DNA of 64,000 nt, from positions 24,259 through 88,258 of the forward strand of contig JBDHIF010000014.1 in assembly GCA_039587535.1 (NCBI GenBank), in the 5' to 3' direction. The translations under genes were made by a program, and so were the position numbers. The DNA comes from JAWLHJ01 sp039587535 (lineage in GTDB: Bacteria > Gemmatimonadota > Gemmatimonadetes > Longimicrobiales > Gaopeijiaceae). This document shows, piece by piece, positions 1-9,809 of this stretch. The notes beneath the pieces are model-generated. The model had not been told where the DNA came from, searched no databases, and saw only the letters and a program-made list of their open reading frames with translations. Positions within the stretch are counted from its first letter, which is position 1; each line of letters starts with the position of its first letter.

Positions 1-1432
1 GATTGCGAATGTTGACGCCTCTCGGCGTCCGACGATACCGCTCGTCCTCGAGCGTCACCACCACTCGCCCATCCGGGCCCGCGTGCTGTGCCGCGTTGAG
101 CACCAGGTTCAACAGCGCCCTATGGAGGAGGTCCTGGTCGCCGATCGCGGAGATGGGATCCTCGTCCACCTCCAGCTCCAGCTGGATGCCGTCGAGATCG
201 GGATGCTGCTTCGCCACGGCCACGCAGTCCAGCAGCACTTCCCGGAGCTCCACCGGCTCTTTGGCGCTGAGATGCACGCCGGAGTAGTCCAGGAACTCGG
301 AGAGAAGTCGGCTGAGGCGGTCGGATTCCGTGACCACCAGGCGTCGGAGCAGGGCCCGGTCGTCGGAGCCCACCCGTTCACTGCCCAACTGCTCGATGGC
401 GCTTCGGATGGAGGCCAGTGGGTTCTTTATCTCATGGGCGAGCGATGCGGACAGCGTCGCGACAGCCTCCAATCGCTCGGTTCGAAGGTTCAGCTCGTCG
501 ATGCGCTCCAGATCCGTGACGTCCTCGAAGATGGCCGTCATGGATGGGGGCTGGTCGTCACCCCGGTCCAGCAGCGCGGTGCTGATGCCCAGGCGGATGA
601 GTTCCCCGCCCCGCTCTACGCTGGCGCGAGACCGGGTACGAGTCCGTCGGTCACCCAGAGCCCGCCGAAGGGTCTGGCTCATCTCCGGAGCCTTGGCCTC
701 GATCGCGGGGAGAATCTCATCCCCCACGTGGTGGAGCAGATCCACTCCGAGCAGCGCCTCAGCTGCGGGGTTTGCGTACAACAGACGGCCACTCCCGTCG
801 AGCGTGACCACGCCCGTGGACAGGTGCGCGAGGATGTCCCCCGTGTCCAGCCGGAGCTGCTCGAGTTGGGACGCCACGTCCCCGAGCGCCTGTCCGGCTC
901 GGCGGAGTCGATCCCCGAGAAGCCCGGTCGCAAGCGCCACCAGGGCGAAGAGGCTGATGCGCAGCGCAACGTCCAAGGTGAACGCGCTCTGGTGGCCCCA
1001 CGCCAAGTCCGCGAAATAGACGATGCTCGCCAGGATTCCGACCAGCACACCCCCAGGAAGGGGAAGGAGGAGCGCGCCAGCGGCGATGACCAGGATGTAG
1101 AGGGGTGCGAAGCTGCTGTCCGGCCCTCCGGTGATATGGACCACCGCAGTCACGAAGAGCACGTCCAGCACGACCTGACCGTACCGGAAGGCTTCGCCCG
1201 GCTCTCTCTTCAAGAGATGGGTGTACCAGAACGACGCGCCGGTAACGGCCAACGCGACCAGGAACACGACGGTGGCCACCAGCGTGTCCACCGGATCGGC
1301 GTCGAGCCAGGCGAAGAGCGCGCCGGCCAGGATCCCGGACAGCAGCGTGATGCGGCCGATGTAGAGCCAGCGGAAGAGGTCGGCGCGAAGCACCGACGGT
1401 TCTGGAGCCGCGCCCCCTTGCGTGGGGGTCAC
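1..1432 (-). CDS. Membrane sensor histidine kinase, PilS/NtrB-like (3' end outside window)
   Basis: Two-component sensor kinase that autophosphorylates a histidine and passes the phosphate to a response regulator, probably encoded just beyond the window edge. Reading the minus strand from the GTG at 1432 gives about 477 residues without a stop. Residues about 20-170 hold several hydrophobic helices, followed by a PAS-like domain (LLYANPAAEALLG near residue 225) and a HisKA H-box SLAHEIKNPLASIR with the phospho-acceptor His at residue 333. The window ends inside the HATPase N-box (LLNLVLNAAQHAG). The helix-PAS-HisKA order and the HEIKNPL motif fit the PilS/AtoS/NtrB class, which usually partners sigma-54 activators. 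The GTG start overlaps the stop of the flavin reductase gene as GTGA, so translation is probably coupled. The signal sensed is unknown. Confidence 0.9.
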   Translation of the reverse strand, partial: MTPTQGGAAPEPSVLRADLFRWLYIGRITLLSGILAGALFAWLDADPVDTLVATVVFLVALAVTGASFWYTHLLKREPGEAFRYGQVVLDVLFVTAVVHITGGPDSSFAPLYILVIAAGALLLPLPGGVLVGILASIVYFADLAWGHQSAFTLDVALRISLFALVALATGLLGDRLRRAGQALGDVASQLEQLRLDTGDILAHLSTGVVTLDGSGRLLYANPAAEALLGVDLLHHVGDEILPAIEAKAPEMSQTLRRALGDRRTRTRSRASVERGGELIRLGISTALLDRGDDQPPSMTAIFEDVTDLERIDELNLRTERLEAVATLSASLAHEIKNPLASIRSAIEQLGSERVGSDDRALLRRLVVTESDRLSRLLSEFLDYSGVHLSAKEPVELREVLLDCVAVAKQHPDLDGIQLELEVDEDPISAIGDQDLLHRALLNLVLNAAQHAGPDGRVVVTLEDERYRRTPRGVNIRN

Positions 1433-2067
1433 GGCCGCTCGAGGTCCCGGAATGCGGCGGGAAGCATGTACCCGCTGCCCCCCATACGGCCCACCGGTTG
1501 GAGGAGATCCGGAGCGACACGGTATCCGCCCTCGGGGAGGAGTCGAGGGTCGAGGATCACGCCGACCACCTCCAGGACGAGGAGCACGTTACGGCTTCCC
1601 GGAAGATCGACCTCGTCGCGAAGCTCACATTCGAGGACCGCCGGACACCGGGCGACATACGGCGCGTCCACGCGGGGCGAGGGCAGTCCCTCCAGATCGG
1701 CGAGATCGAACTCGTCTACGTCCGGTCCGACCTCGGCCGAAGTCCGGTTCATGGCCTCGAGCTGTGCCTCGGTGACCACGTTCACGCACACGGCGCCGGT
1801 AGCTCGAGCGTTGACCAGCGTGTCCTTGGGCCCATCCCGCCGCGCACCCACGGAAATGCCCACCAGCGCCGGTGAGGACGAGAGCACCGCGAAGTAGCTG
1901 AACGGAGCGAGGTTGGTCCCCCCGGCTTCGTTCCAGGTAGATGCCCAGGCGATGGGGCGAGGAACAACCAGCGAGGTGATCAGCTGATAGCGGTCTCGAC
2001 TAGCCAGTTCGGCCGGAACGATCTGAACCGGCGATTCGGAGGGCACCGGGGGTAGGCCTTCAGCCAC
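1429..2067 (-). CDS. Flavin reductase-like domain protein (FMN-binding split barrel)
   Basis: A 212-residue protein of the flavin reductase / DIM6-NTAB family, predicted to bind FMN or FAD in the cytoplasm and reduce flavin with NAD(P)H, or to act as a flavin-bound oxidoreductase. Family signs are the N-terminal SLVVPRPIAWAST segment, the NLAPFSYFAVLSSSP flavin-contact stretch (about residues 52-66) and the downstream DTLVNARATGAVCVNVV segment. Its start lies 8 bases inside the end of the LysM gene and its stop overlaps the kinase start by 4 bases, so it is the middle gene of a compact three-gene operon. The physiological substrate cannot be told from sequence, and no monooxygenase partner is in the window. 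Confidence 0.85.
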   Translation of the reverse strand: MAEGLPPVPSESPVQIVPAELASRDRYQLITSLVVPRPIAWASTWNEAGGTNLAPFSYFAVLSSSPALVGISVGARRDGPKDTLVNARATGAVCVNVVTEAQLEAMNRTSAEVGPDVDEFDLADLEGLPSPRVDAPYVARCPAVLECELRDEVDLPGSRNVLLVLEVVGVILDPRLLPEGGYRVAPDLLQPVGRMGGSGYMLPAAFRDLERP

Positions 2068-2833
2068 CCAGAGGAAGGTCTATGACCTGCCCCGCGTAGA
2101 TTCGGCTGCCGTCGATCCCGTTCACCGCCTGGATCTCATCGACGGTGGTCCCGTACTCGCGCGCGATCTCCCAGAGGGAATCACCCACCTGGATCGTGTA
2201 GGCCATCCGGTCGCCCACGCGAGTGGTCTGCCGCGCCATGAGGTTGTCGACATAGACGGCGTACTGGCTCGGAAAGAGCGCGACGTGGTAGTGGCGCGGA
2301 TAGCGCTCGAGGGTCGCGTCGAGAATGCCTCCGCGCTCGAGGCTCAGGAGCACGTCCTCGAGCCACCGTCGGCACCGCCGATCACCGCTGTAACGGAGAT
2401 CGATGGCCATACCCGTGGGGTGCACCGAGCGGTCGGAGGCGTTCCGCGGCTGGCGGTCGGTCGGACGCGTCAGGCTGGTCACAACCAGCTTTTCCCCGCA
2501 AGCCGCTCGATACTGCGAGGCCAGGCGCTCCAGGAAGAGCGCGACTTGGGGGCGGGCATACGGGAACGACACAGCGTGGAGCGTAAAGTTCCGGTTCGGT
2601 CGGACCCTCACGAGCCATCCTTGCTCGACGAAGAAACGCACACGCCGTGCGGTGTCGATGTAGGTGTAATCGTGAAGCCGAGCCATGCGGTTCTGCACGT
2701 CCAGCGAGGCGGGGGAACCGCGGAGCGACTGGGCGTGCGTGCCCGAGGGATTGAGCAAGGTGAGCGACAATGCGGCGGTGGCGTATCCGAGAAGGGCTCT
2801 CGTCGTCGCGCGCATCGAGGTCATCGTACCCAT
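2060..2833 (-). CDS. Exported DUF5715/M15-like protein with C-terminal LysM domain
   Basis: About 257 residues from the ATG at 2833. Starts at 2824 or 2815 are equally possible, because none has a clear Shine-Dalgarno sequence. A hydrophobic N-terminus ending near THAQ looks like a signal peptide. The middle part has the motif SVHPTGMAIDLR and later RHYHVALFP, resembling the His-Asp...His zinc site of M15-type D-Ala-D-Ala carboxypeptidases and DUF5715 proteins. Residues about 210-255 form one LysM repeat (YTIQVGDSLWEIAREYGTT...), which binds peptidoglycan. The protein is therefore probably a periplasmic wall-binding peptidase or remodelling factor; catalytic activity is inferred. It is the first gene of the operon with the flavin reductase and sensor kinase. 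Confidence 0.8.
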   Translation of the reverse strand: MGTMTSMRATTRALLGYATAALSLTLLNPSGTHAQSLRGSPASLDVQNRMARLHDYTYIDTARRVRFFVEQGWLVRVRPNRNFTLHAVSFPYARPQVALFLERLASQYRAACGEKLVVTSLTRPTDRQPRNASDRSVHPTGMAIDLRYSGDRRCRRWLEDVLLSLERGGILDATLERYPRHYHVALFPSQYAVYVDNLMARQTTRVGDRMAYTIQVGDSLWEIAREYGTTVDEIQAVNGIDGSRIYAGQVIDLPLGG

Positions 2834-2930
2834 CGATCCGAAGGTTAAGGGGTTCGGCGTTCGCGGCGTCCCGCGAAGGACTTCACTTATAAACAGATGT
2901 TTTCCCGCTCGCAAGCGGAGAGCCCCGCGG

Positions 2931-2960
2931 GCCCGGGGTGCAACGAAGGGCACCCCGGGC
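2931..2960 (-). terminator. GC-rich hairpin after superoxide dismutase
   Basis: An 11-bp perfect stem (2931-2941 with 2950-2960, GCCCGGGGTGC/GCACCCCGGGC) and an 8-base loop, 17 bases past the sod stop codon on the minus strand. No strong T-tract follows, so termination strength is inferred. It also separates sod from the next minus-strand operon. Confidence 0.65.
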
Positions 2961-2977
2961 CGGGGCCGACGGCAACT

Positions 2978-3598
2978 TCAGCCGCGAGCCTCCGCGTACC
3001 TATTCGCTACCACGTCCCAGTTCACGACGTTCCACCAGGCCGACAGGTAGTCGGGACGCCGGTTCTGGTAGTGCAGATAGTACGCGTGCTCCCAGACGTC
3101 CACACCGAGAACGGGGGTGAGACCCTGCGAGATGGGCGAATCCTGATTCGGCGTGGAGAGGACCTGCAATCCGCCGCTTCCGTCCACGGCCAGCCACCCC
3201 CAGCCGGAGCCGAACTGCCCAGCGGCGGCTCCCTGCAGCTTCTCCTTGAACGCGCCGAAGGATCCGAACGCGCCGTCAATGGCCGAAGCGAGATCCCCGG
3301 CCGGGGCCCCGGCCCCGCCGGGTCGCATGATGTCCCAGAACAAGGCGTGGTTTACGAATCCGCCACCATTGTTGCGGACGGCGGTCCGGATCGCCTCGGG
3401 AACGGAATCCAGGTCAGCGAGCAGAGCCTCCGCCGACTTCCCGTGCAGCTCGGGATGCCCCTCCAGAGCGCCGTTTAGCTTGCTGGTGTAGCCTGCGTGG
3501 TGCTTTCCGTGGTGGATCTCCATGGTGCGCGCGTCGATGTGCGGCTCCAGCGCGTCGTATGTGTATCCGAGCTCGGGCAGCGCGAATGGGTAACCCAT
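2978..3598 (-). CDS. sodA: Superoxide dismutase, Mn/Fe family (Mn-type signature)
   Basis: Cytoplasmic enzyme converting superoxide to oxygen and hydrogen peroxide. The ATG at 3598 follows AAGGAG with good spacing and gives 206 residues, the usual family length; a 10-residue longer start at 3628 is less likely. Metal ligands are visible: His29 (EIHHGKHH), His84 (GGGFVNHALFW), Asp167 and His171 (DVWEHAYYLHY). Gln152 in NQDSP and the glycine-rich stretch before His84 match manganese-type enzymes, although cambialistic members share these residues. No signal peptide is seen. It is transcribed alone, with a terminator downstream, and diverges from the dinB-like gene across a region shared with that gene's upstream sequence. 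Confidence 0.96.
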   Translation of the reverse strand: MGYPFALPELGYTYDALEPHIDARTMEIHHGKHHAGYTSKLNGALEGHPELHGKSAEALLADLDSVPEAIRTAVRNNGGGFVNHALFWDIMRPGGAGAPAGDLASAIDGAFGSFGAFKEKLQGAAAGQFGSGWGWLAVDGSGGLQVLSTPNQDSPISQGLTPVLGVDVWEHAYYLHYQNRRPDYLSAWWNVVNWDVVANRYAEARG

Positions 3599-3783
3599 GT
3601 AGCGTGACTCCTTGGTATGGATCGTCAAGCAGGATGCGAGCGGACCCCCGACGGACGTGCCCCGTGCGGGGCGCGGCCACTATCTTCAGCCGGGTGGACC
3701 GCGAATCGAAATGTTACCCAGCACACGGGCTCACGCAAACCGAGGCAGACCCGATCGACACTCCCCTGGAGCCACGCAGAAGG

Positions 3784-5025
3784 GTGCCCTCGCCGCAGAC
3801 CACCCGTCGGATCCTGCATGTGGACTGCGACGCCTTCTACGTCCAGGTCGCGCGACTGGAAGATCCCACGGGAGCGGGCCAGGCACGACTGCTCATCGTC
3901 GGGGGATCGCCGTCGGGGCGCGGCGTGGTCACTTCGGCCTCATATGAAGCTCGGGCTTTCGGCGTGCGTTCCGCCATGCCCACCGGCCAGGCCCTCCGAC
4001 TCTGCCCCGACGCGACGGTGGTCGCAGTGCCCCGTGGAGCGGTGGCCCAGCGCAGCCGTGCGGTCCGCGACGCGCTACAGTCTTTGGCCCCCGTCGTCGA
4101 GGCCGCCTCGGTCGACGAGTTCTACCTGGACCTCACGGGCACCGAGCGCCTGTTCAAAGAGGCCAGCCTTCGGGAGACCGCCGAGCGGATTCGCGTGACC
4201 GTCCGGGAGCGCACCGAGATCGAGACATCCGTGGGCGGAGGTCCGAACCGCCTCGTTGCCAAGCTCGCCACCACCCGGGCCAAGCCAGCCGGCGTCCACG
4301 TGGTGCCACCGACGGGCGTGCGTGCCTTCATGGAGACGTTGAGCTTGGACGCGATCCCCGGCATCGGCCCCTCTCTCCTCGAGCAGCTCCACGGGCGCGG
4401 ACTCCAAACGGTCCGACAGGCCTTGGACGTAGAGGAGGAGTGGCTGACCCGCTGGTTCGGCGATCGGCGTGGCACGTGGCTGTACCGGCGTATCCAGGGC
4501 GAGGGAAGCGACGATGTCGACCCATCCAGGGAGCGGAAGTCGATCTCCAGCGAGCGCACCTTCCACGACGACGTCGACGACGACGGCACCCTGCAGGGTC
4601 GGCTGCTGGAGCTGGTCGATTCGGTGGGAAGCACGCTTCGTCGCCATGAGCTCCGGGCCCGAACCGTCACGGTGAAGCTCAAGGATTTCGACTTCCGGGC
4701 ACGCTCACGAAGCAAGACGCTTCCGGAGCCGGTGGAGTCCGATCGTGCGATTCACCAGGCCGCACGCGCTCTTCTCGGCGATCTACGGCGCCAACGCGGC
4801 GTCCCGGCACGGCTTATCGGCGTCGGCCTTGGAGGCCTCGAACGAGCAGACCTCCCTCGCCAGCTCGGCCTCTTCGACGCGGGTCCCGGAGCCGTGGAAA
4901 CCGACCGCGAGCGAAAGCTCTCCCGAGCAGTCGATCAGGTACGCGACCGCTTCGGACGTGACGCCCTAGCCGCCGCTCGGAACGCCCCTCGCAACCCTGA
5001 AAGAGGAACCGAGAATGGGGATTGA
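3784..5025 (+). CDS. dinB: Y-family DNA polymerase (DNA polymerase IV-like)
   Basis: Error-prone translesion polymerase. From the GTG at 3784 the protein has 413 residues. The reading frame is open back to 3559, so GTG 3694 is an alternative start, but the palm domain begins only at RRILHVDCDAFY, which favours the shorter form. Catalytic acidic residues are visible at Asp14 (HVDCD) and Asp111-Glu112 (SVDEFYLDL). The fingers motif SYEARAFGVRSAMP is present, and a helix-hairpin-helix (AIPGIGPSLLEQL) follows near residue 185. The C-terminal little-finger domain is complete. It overlaps the next gene by 11 bases. No LexA-like site was recognised upstream, so SOS control is not supported here. Confidence 0.93.
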   Translation: MPSPQTTRRILHVDCDAFYVQVARLEDPTGAGQARLLIVGGSPSGRGVVTSASYEARAFGVRSAMPTGQALRLCPDATVVAVPRGAVAQRSRAVRDALQSLAPVVEAASVDEFYLDLTGTERLFKEASLRETAERIRVTVRERTEIETSVGGGPNRLVAKLATTRAKPAGVHVVPPTGVRAFMETLSLDAIPGIGPSLLEQLHGRGLQTVRQALDVEEEWLTRWFGDRRGTWLYRRIQGEGSDDVDPSRERKSISSERTFHDDVDDDGTLQGRLLELVDSVGSTLRRHELRARTVTVKLKDFDFRARSRSKTLPEPVESDRAIHQAARALLGDLRRQRGVPARLIGVGLGGLERADLPRQLGLFDAGPGAVETDRERKLSRAVDQVRDRFGRDALAAARNAPRNPERGTENGD

Positions 5026-5830
5026 CCCAGATCGCCAGAGCCTGGCTCGGCTCTGGCCACGCGCGCCCACGCTCCTGGGCATGATTCATCTCCGACCGCT
5101 ACCCGGAGCTCCACGGTGGGGCGGTGATATGGCCGCGGTGATGCAGCGTGCTCTGGCCGACGCCGAGACTCTCGAGGAGGCCGGCTTCGATGGAATCGTG
5201 GTGGAGAACTACCTGGATGCTCCGTTCTACCCCGATCACGTTCCGGCCGTGACCGTAGCCGCCCTGACCCGGATCGTGGCGACGGTCGTCGCAGAGGTCT
5301 CCGTCCCGGTCGGAGTGAACGTCCTACGTAACGACGCCGGCGCGGCGCTATCGATCGCGGCAGTCACGGGTGCTCGGTTCATCCGTGTGAACGTGCATAC
5401 GGGCGCCATGTGGACGGACCAGGGCCTGATCACGGGCGAGGCGCACGAGACGCTTCGGCTGCGCCGGGCTCTGGGCACCGACGTGGCCATCCTCGCGGAC
5501 GTCCACGTCAAGCATGCGGTGCCTCCGTCGGGGCTGTCACTCGCTCAGGCAGCCGCAGACGCCTGGCATCGCGGCTTGGCGGACGGGCTGGTGGTATCCG
5601 GTGCTGGCACCGGCTTCGCGACCCATAGCTCGGACGTCGCGGAGGTAGCACAGGCCGTCCCCGGGGCCCCGATCTTCCTTGGCAGCGGCGTCACCCCGAC
5701 GTCCGTGGCTGCCCTTCCTCAGGGTGCCCGCGGCGCCATCGTCGGGAGCGCCGTCATGCGGGGTGGTCGTGCGGGCGCGGGTGTCGATGCGGCTCGGGCC
5801 ACCGAGCTCGTCCACATGGCCCGAGGCTGA
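5015..5830 (+). CDS. BtpA/SgcQ family TIM-barrel protein
   Basis: A 271-residue protein starting at ATG 5015 behind AGAGGAA, overlapping the end of dinB by 11 bases and probably co-transcribed. It has the BtpA family pattern: N-terminal GMIHLRPLPGAP, GFDGIVVENYLDAPF, VGVNVLRNDA, ARFIRVNVHTGA, ILADVHVKHA and the phosphate-binding-like GSGVTPTSVA. BtpA was described as a photosystem I stability factor in cyanobacteria, while SgcQ-like members lie in sugar gene clusters. In a non-photosynthetic organism the substrate is unknown; a TIM-barrel aldolase or isomerase-like role is only an inference. Confidence 0.9.
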   Translation: MGIDPDRQSLARLWPRAPTLLGMIHLRPLPGAPRWGGDMAAVMQRALADAETLEEAGFDGIVVENYLDAPFYPDHVPAVTVAALTRIVATVVAEVSVPVGVNVLRNDAGAALSIAAVTGARFIRVNVHTGAMWTDQGLITGEAHETLRLRRALGTDVAILADVHVKHAVPPSGLSLAQAAADAWHRGLADGLVVSGAGTGFATHSSDVAEVAQAVPGAPIFLGSGVTPTSVAALPQGARGAIVGSAVMRGGRAGAGVDAARATELVHMARG

Positions 5831-5859
5831 AAAGCGCCATGTCCGGGGAAGGCCCCCCC

Positions 5860-5880
5860 GGCGGGGAGACGTGCCCCGCC
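5860..5880. terminator. Hairpin between convergent btpA-like and desaturase genes
   Basis: A 7-bp stem GGCGGGG/CCCCGCC with a 7-base loop in the 106-base gap between two gene ends. It is placed to act for both strands; no T-tract is visible. Confidence 0.4.
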
Positions 5881-5936
5881 CCTCCAACGGGAAGCGGGAC
5901 GGAGGCGTGGGCACCGCGGCGCGCGAGCGCCCTCTC

Positions 5937-7094
5937 TCAGGCCTGGGCCAGCGCTGAATCGTAAAGGTGCTGGGCCACAGCCTCGGCCAGCAGCTCATGG
6001 GCTCGATTCACGATCATGTCCAAGGACGGTGTATCCTGGAACATCTCCTCGGCCTTGTCGCGAAGCTCGGGGATGGTCGGGAGATACGGCACGGAAAGCT
6101 CACGCAGACGCTTGTGAACACTCTCACCGGCGTGGCGGGCCTTGGTCTGGAGGTCCTCAAGGACGTGAGATTCGTCCCAGGCGTCCCGCACGGAGTGCGC
6201 GATCTGCTCCACACGGAAAGCCCCGGCGAGGTCGCCGGCCACCTTCTCGAGCACTTTGCGGCCGATCGGCCGCTCACCGCGCACGATCTCGGGAGGAGGA
6301 GAGCGGAGGTCCCATACGAGACGAACCCAGGACATGGCCTTCAGCACGTAATAGGACAGGTCCACCTCGTACCACTGGAAGCCCTGGCGCGTGGAGCTCT
6401 GGTAATGGTGGTGGTTGTTGTGCCAACCCTCGCCCAGCGTGATGAGGGCGAGCCAGAAGTTGTTCCGGGAGTCGTCACCGGTGAGGTAGCGCTGCGACCC
6501 GTGGACGTGGGCCAGTGAGTTGATGAAGAAAGTGCCGTGGTATAGAGCCACCGTGCTCCAGAAGAAGCCCACCACAAGCATGGTCCAGCCGCCCCACATG
6601 AACAGCGCAACGCCGAGCATGATGGCCGGCACGTAGTTGATCTTGTTCAGCCAGACCAGCTCGGGGTACCTGGTGAGGTCCTTCACCGTGCCGTAGTCCG
6701 GCTTCCAGTTGTTGTGGTTGAAGATCCAGCCCACGTGGGAGTAGAGGAAGCCCTGGTGCCGCGGAGAATGGACGTCCTGCTCGGTGTCCGAATGCAGGTG
6801 ATGGTGCCGGTGCACCGCCGCCCACCAGATGACGCCGCGCTGGGCGGAGGTCTGTCCGATGAACGCGATGAGGAACTGCATGATTCGACTAGTCTTGTAC
6901 GACCGGTGGCTGAAGTACCGATGGTACCCGGCCGTGATTCCCCACATCCGGATCACGTATAGCGCGACGGCTACCCCGACAGCAGTCCAAGTCACCCCTG
7001 TCCAGATGGCCGCGAAGCACGCCAGGTGAACCAGGATGAACGGAATGGTCGCGGGATATACGATATCGTCGTGAGGCGCGTGGCTTTGACTCAC
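5937..7094 (-). CDS. Acyl-CoA/acyl-lipid desaturase (delta-9 type, membrane di-iron)
   Basis: A 385-residue integral membrane desaturase that introduces a double bond into fatty acyl chains, controlling membrane fluidity. All three histidine boxes are present: HRYFSH (58-63), HRHHH (95-99) and HNNHHH (225-230), together with the family motifs WWAAVHRHHH and GEGWHNNHH. Hydrophobic helices flank the boxes. The GTG start at 7094 has AGGA-rich sequence upstream. A roughly 110-residue C-terminal extension after the catalytic core (from about residue 275) is helical, charged and longer than in the simplest family members. The gene is divergent from the ArsR-methyltransferase gene, and its 5' leader contains a hairpin. 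Confidence 0.95.
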   Translation of the reverse strand: MSQSHAPHDDIVYPATIPFILVHLACFAAIWTGVTWTAVGVAVALYVIRMWGITAGYHRYFSHRSYKTSRIMQFLIAFIGQTSAQRGVIWWAAVHRHHHLHSDTEQDVHSPRHQGFLYSHVGWIFNHNNWKPDYGTVKDLTRYPELVWLNKINYVPAIMLGVALFMWGGWTMLVVGFFWSTVALYHGTFFINSLAHVHGSQRYLTGDDSRNNFWLALITLGEGWHNNHHHYQSSTRQGFQWYEVDLSYYVLKAMSWVRLVWDLRSPPPEIVRGERPIGRKVLEKVAGDLAGAFRVEQIAHSVRDAWDESHVLEDLQTKARHAGESVHKRLRELSVPYLPTIPELRDKAEEMFQDTPSLDMIVNRAHELLAEAVAQHLYDSALAQA

Positions 7095-7133
7095 TAGGTC
7101 CTGCTCCTACTCGGGTCTTCGTTTCGTGAAGGA

Positions 7134-7159
7134 GGGCCGCCAAAAGCTAACGGCGGCCC
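7134..7159 (-). promoter_or_regulatory. Hairpin in the desaturase leader
   Basis: GGGCCGCC (7134-7141) pairs with GGCGGCCC (7152-7159) around a 10-base loop, 40 bases upstream of the desaturase start. It could be a leader structure or a terminator for upstream minus-strand transcription. Function unknown. Confidence 0.35.
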
Positions 7160-7202
7160 CGACCAGCACCAACAATAGGGGTTGTCCTCCCGCGGCCCAA
7201 TC

Positions 7203-7232
7203 ATATATTCGTATGTAAATCTATGAATATAT
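7203..7232. promoter_or_regulatory. Candidate operator: AT-rich inverted repeat over the regulator start
   Basis: ATATATTCGTA (7203-7213) and TATGAATATAT (7222-7232) form a dyad with 10 of 11 positions paired, separated by 8 bases. It is sharply AT-rich in a GC-rich region and overlaps the ATG at 7223, an arrangement typical of self-repression by ArsR-type dimers. Binding is inferred, not shown. Confidence 0.6.
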
Positions 7233-8223
7233 TAAGCCCGCCACCGATCCTCGACCAGCTCAACGCTCTCGGCGACGAGACCCGGGTCCGCATACTGGCG
7301 CTTCTCGATCGGAGTGAGTTCTCCGTCGGTGAGCTCAGCGCGGTCCTGCAGATCGCGCAGCCGTCGGTGAGCCGTCATCTCAAGACGCTGTCCGATGACG
7401 GCTGGGTGCAGGCGCGTCAGGACGGACGCCTTCGGCACTATCGCTTCGCCACCGACATCGACCAGAGCGCACGCGACCTCTGGTCACTGGTGCGCGCGCG
7501 CCTGGACGTCGATGAGCCGTACGCCGCCGACCGCGAGCGCGCGGCCGCGGTCCTCCACGACCGGCGGCTGAGATCGGCGGAGTTTTTCGCTCGGGCCGCG
7601 GAGCGGTGGGACGATACGCGAGAGGAGCTCTTCGGGACGGACGTACGCTTCGCTCCCTTCCTCGGCCTCCTCGATTCCGAGTGGACCGTGGGTGACCTCG
7701 GCACGGGTACCGGCGCATTGGCCCGTCTCCTGGCCCCTTTCGTCGCGCGAGTCGTCGGCGTGGATCGCTCCGACGAGATGCTTTCGGCCGCCAGACACCG
7801 CCTATCGGACCTGGAGAACGTGGAGCTTCGATCCGGAGCGCTGGAAGCGCTACCCGTAGAACCGGGAGAGCTCGATGTCGCCATTCTCTCGCTCGTCCTC
7901 CACTACGTGGTCGACCCCCCACACGTGCTCGCCGAGGTTCGGCGGGTCCTCCGTCCGGGTGGACGTGCCGTGATCCTCGAGATGCGCCTCCACGAGCGAG
8001 GCGTAGGATACGCGGAGGAGATGGGTCACGTTTGGCCGGGATTCGAGCCCGACCAGATCGGCACCTGGCTCACGGACGCCGGCATGCGCGACGTCCGCAC
8101 GCACTTGCTGGCTCCGGATCCGTCGGCCAGCGGGCCCCTGCTGTTTCTGACGACCGCGCGTGCCGGCGCGTCGCCGTCTCCCTCCGAGAAGACCGAATCC
8201 AACCGCAACGGGAAGGAATCCGA

Positions 8224-8227
<4 letters not shown>
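7223..8227 (+). CDS. ArsR-family regulator fused to a SAM-dependent methyltransferase
   Basis: A 334-residue fusion. Residues about 9-90 form an ArsR winged helix (LGDETRVRILALL, recognition helix QPSVSRHLKTL, wing VQARQDGRLRHYRF). Residues about 140-310 form a class I methyltransferase with SAM motif GDLGTGTG (157-164), acidic post-I loop VVGVDRSDEM and VLRPGGRAVILEM. The protein has no cysteine, so it lacks the usual metal-sensing site of ArsR proteins. It overlaps ahcY by four bases (ATGA), which suggests control of the S-adenosylmethionine / S-adenosylhomocysteine cycle, as known for the ArsR-type SahR regulators. Sensing SAM or SAH through the methyltransferase domain is inferred. No Shine-Dalgarno precedes ATG 7223, so the message may be leaderless. 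Confidence 0.9.
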
Positions 8228-9714
<1,487 letters not shown>

Positions 9715-9740
9715 GCCGCTTGTCGAAGACGGACAAGCAA

Positions 9741-9777
9741 AGAGGGGTGCTCCCGCGAAGCGCGGGAGCACCCCTCT
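9741..9777. terminator. Perfect 17-bp hairpin between ahcY and ankyrin gene A
   Basis: Arms 9741-9757 and 9761-9777 are perfectly complementary with a 3-base loop. It lies 26 bases after ahcY and 32 bases after the end of the convergent ankyrin gene, so it is probably a bidirectional terminator. There is no clear T-tract on either side. Confidence 0.75.
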
Positions 9778-9809
9778 GACATTCCCTCTGACAACCACTC
9801 AGTGGTGCC

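Noticed and set aside
83..1897. A 604-codon open frame on the plus strand
   Set aside because: It lies opposite the kinase and flavin reductase, which have clear family motifs. Its translation has no domain and is typical of antisense frames in GC-rich DNA.
7095..7222. Possible SAM or SAH riboswitch upstream of the regulator-ahcY operon
   Set aside because: No conserved riboswitch core could be recognised, and the AT-rich dyad over the start codon explains regulation better.
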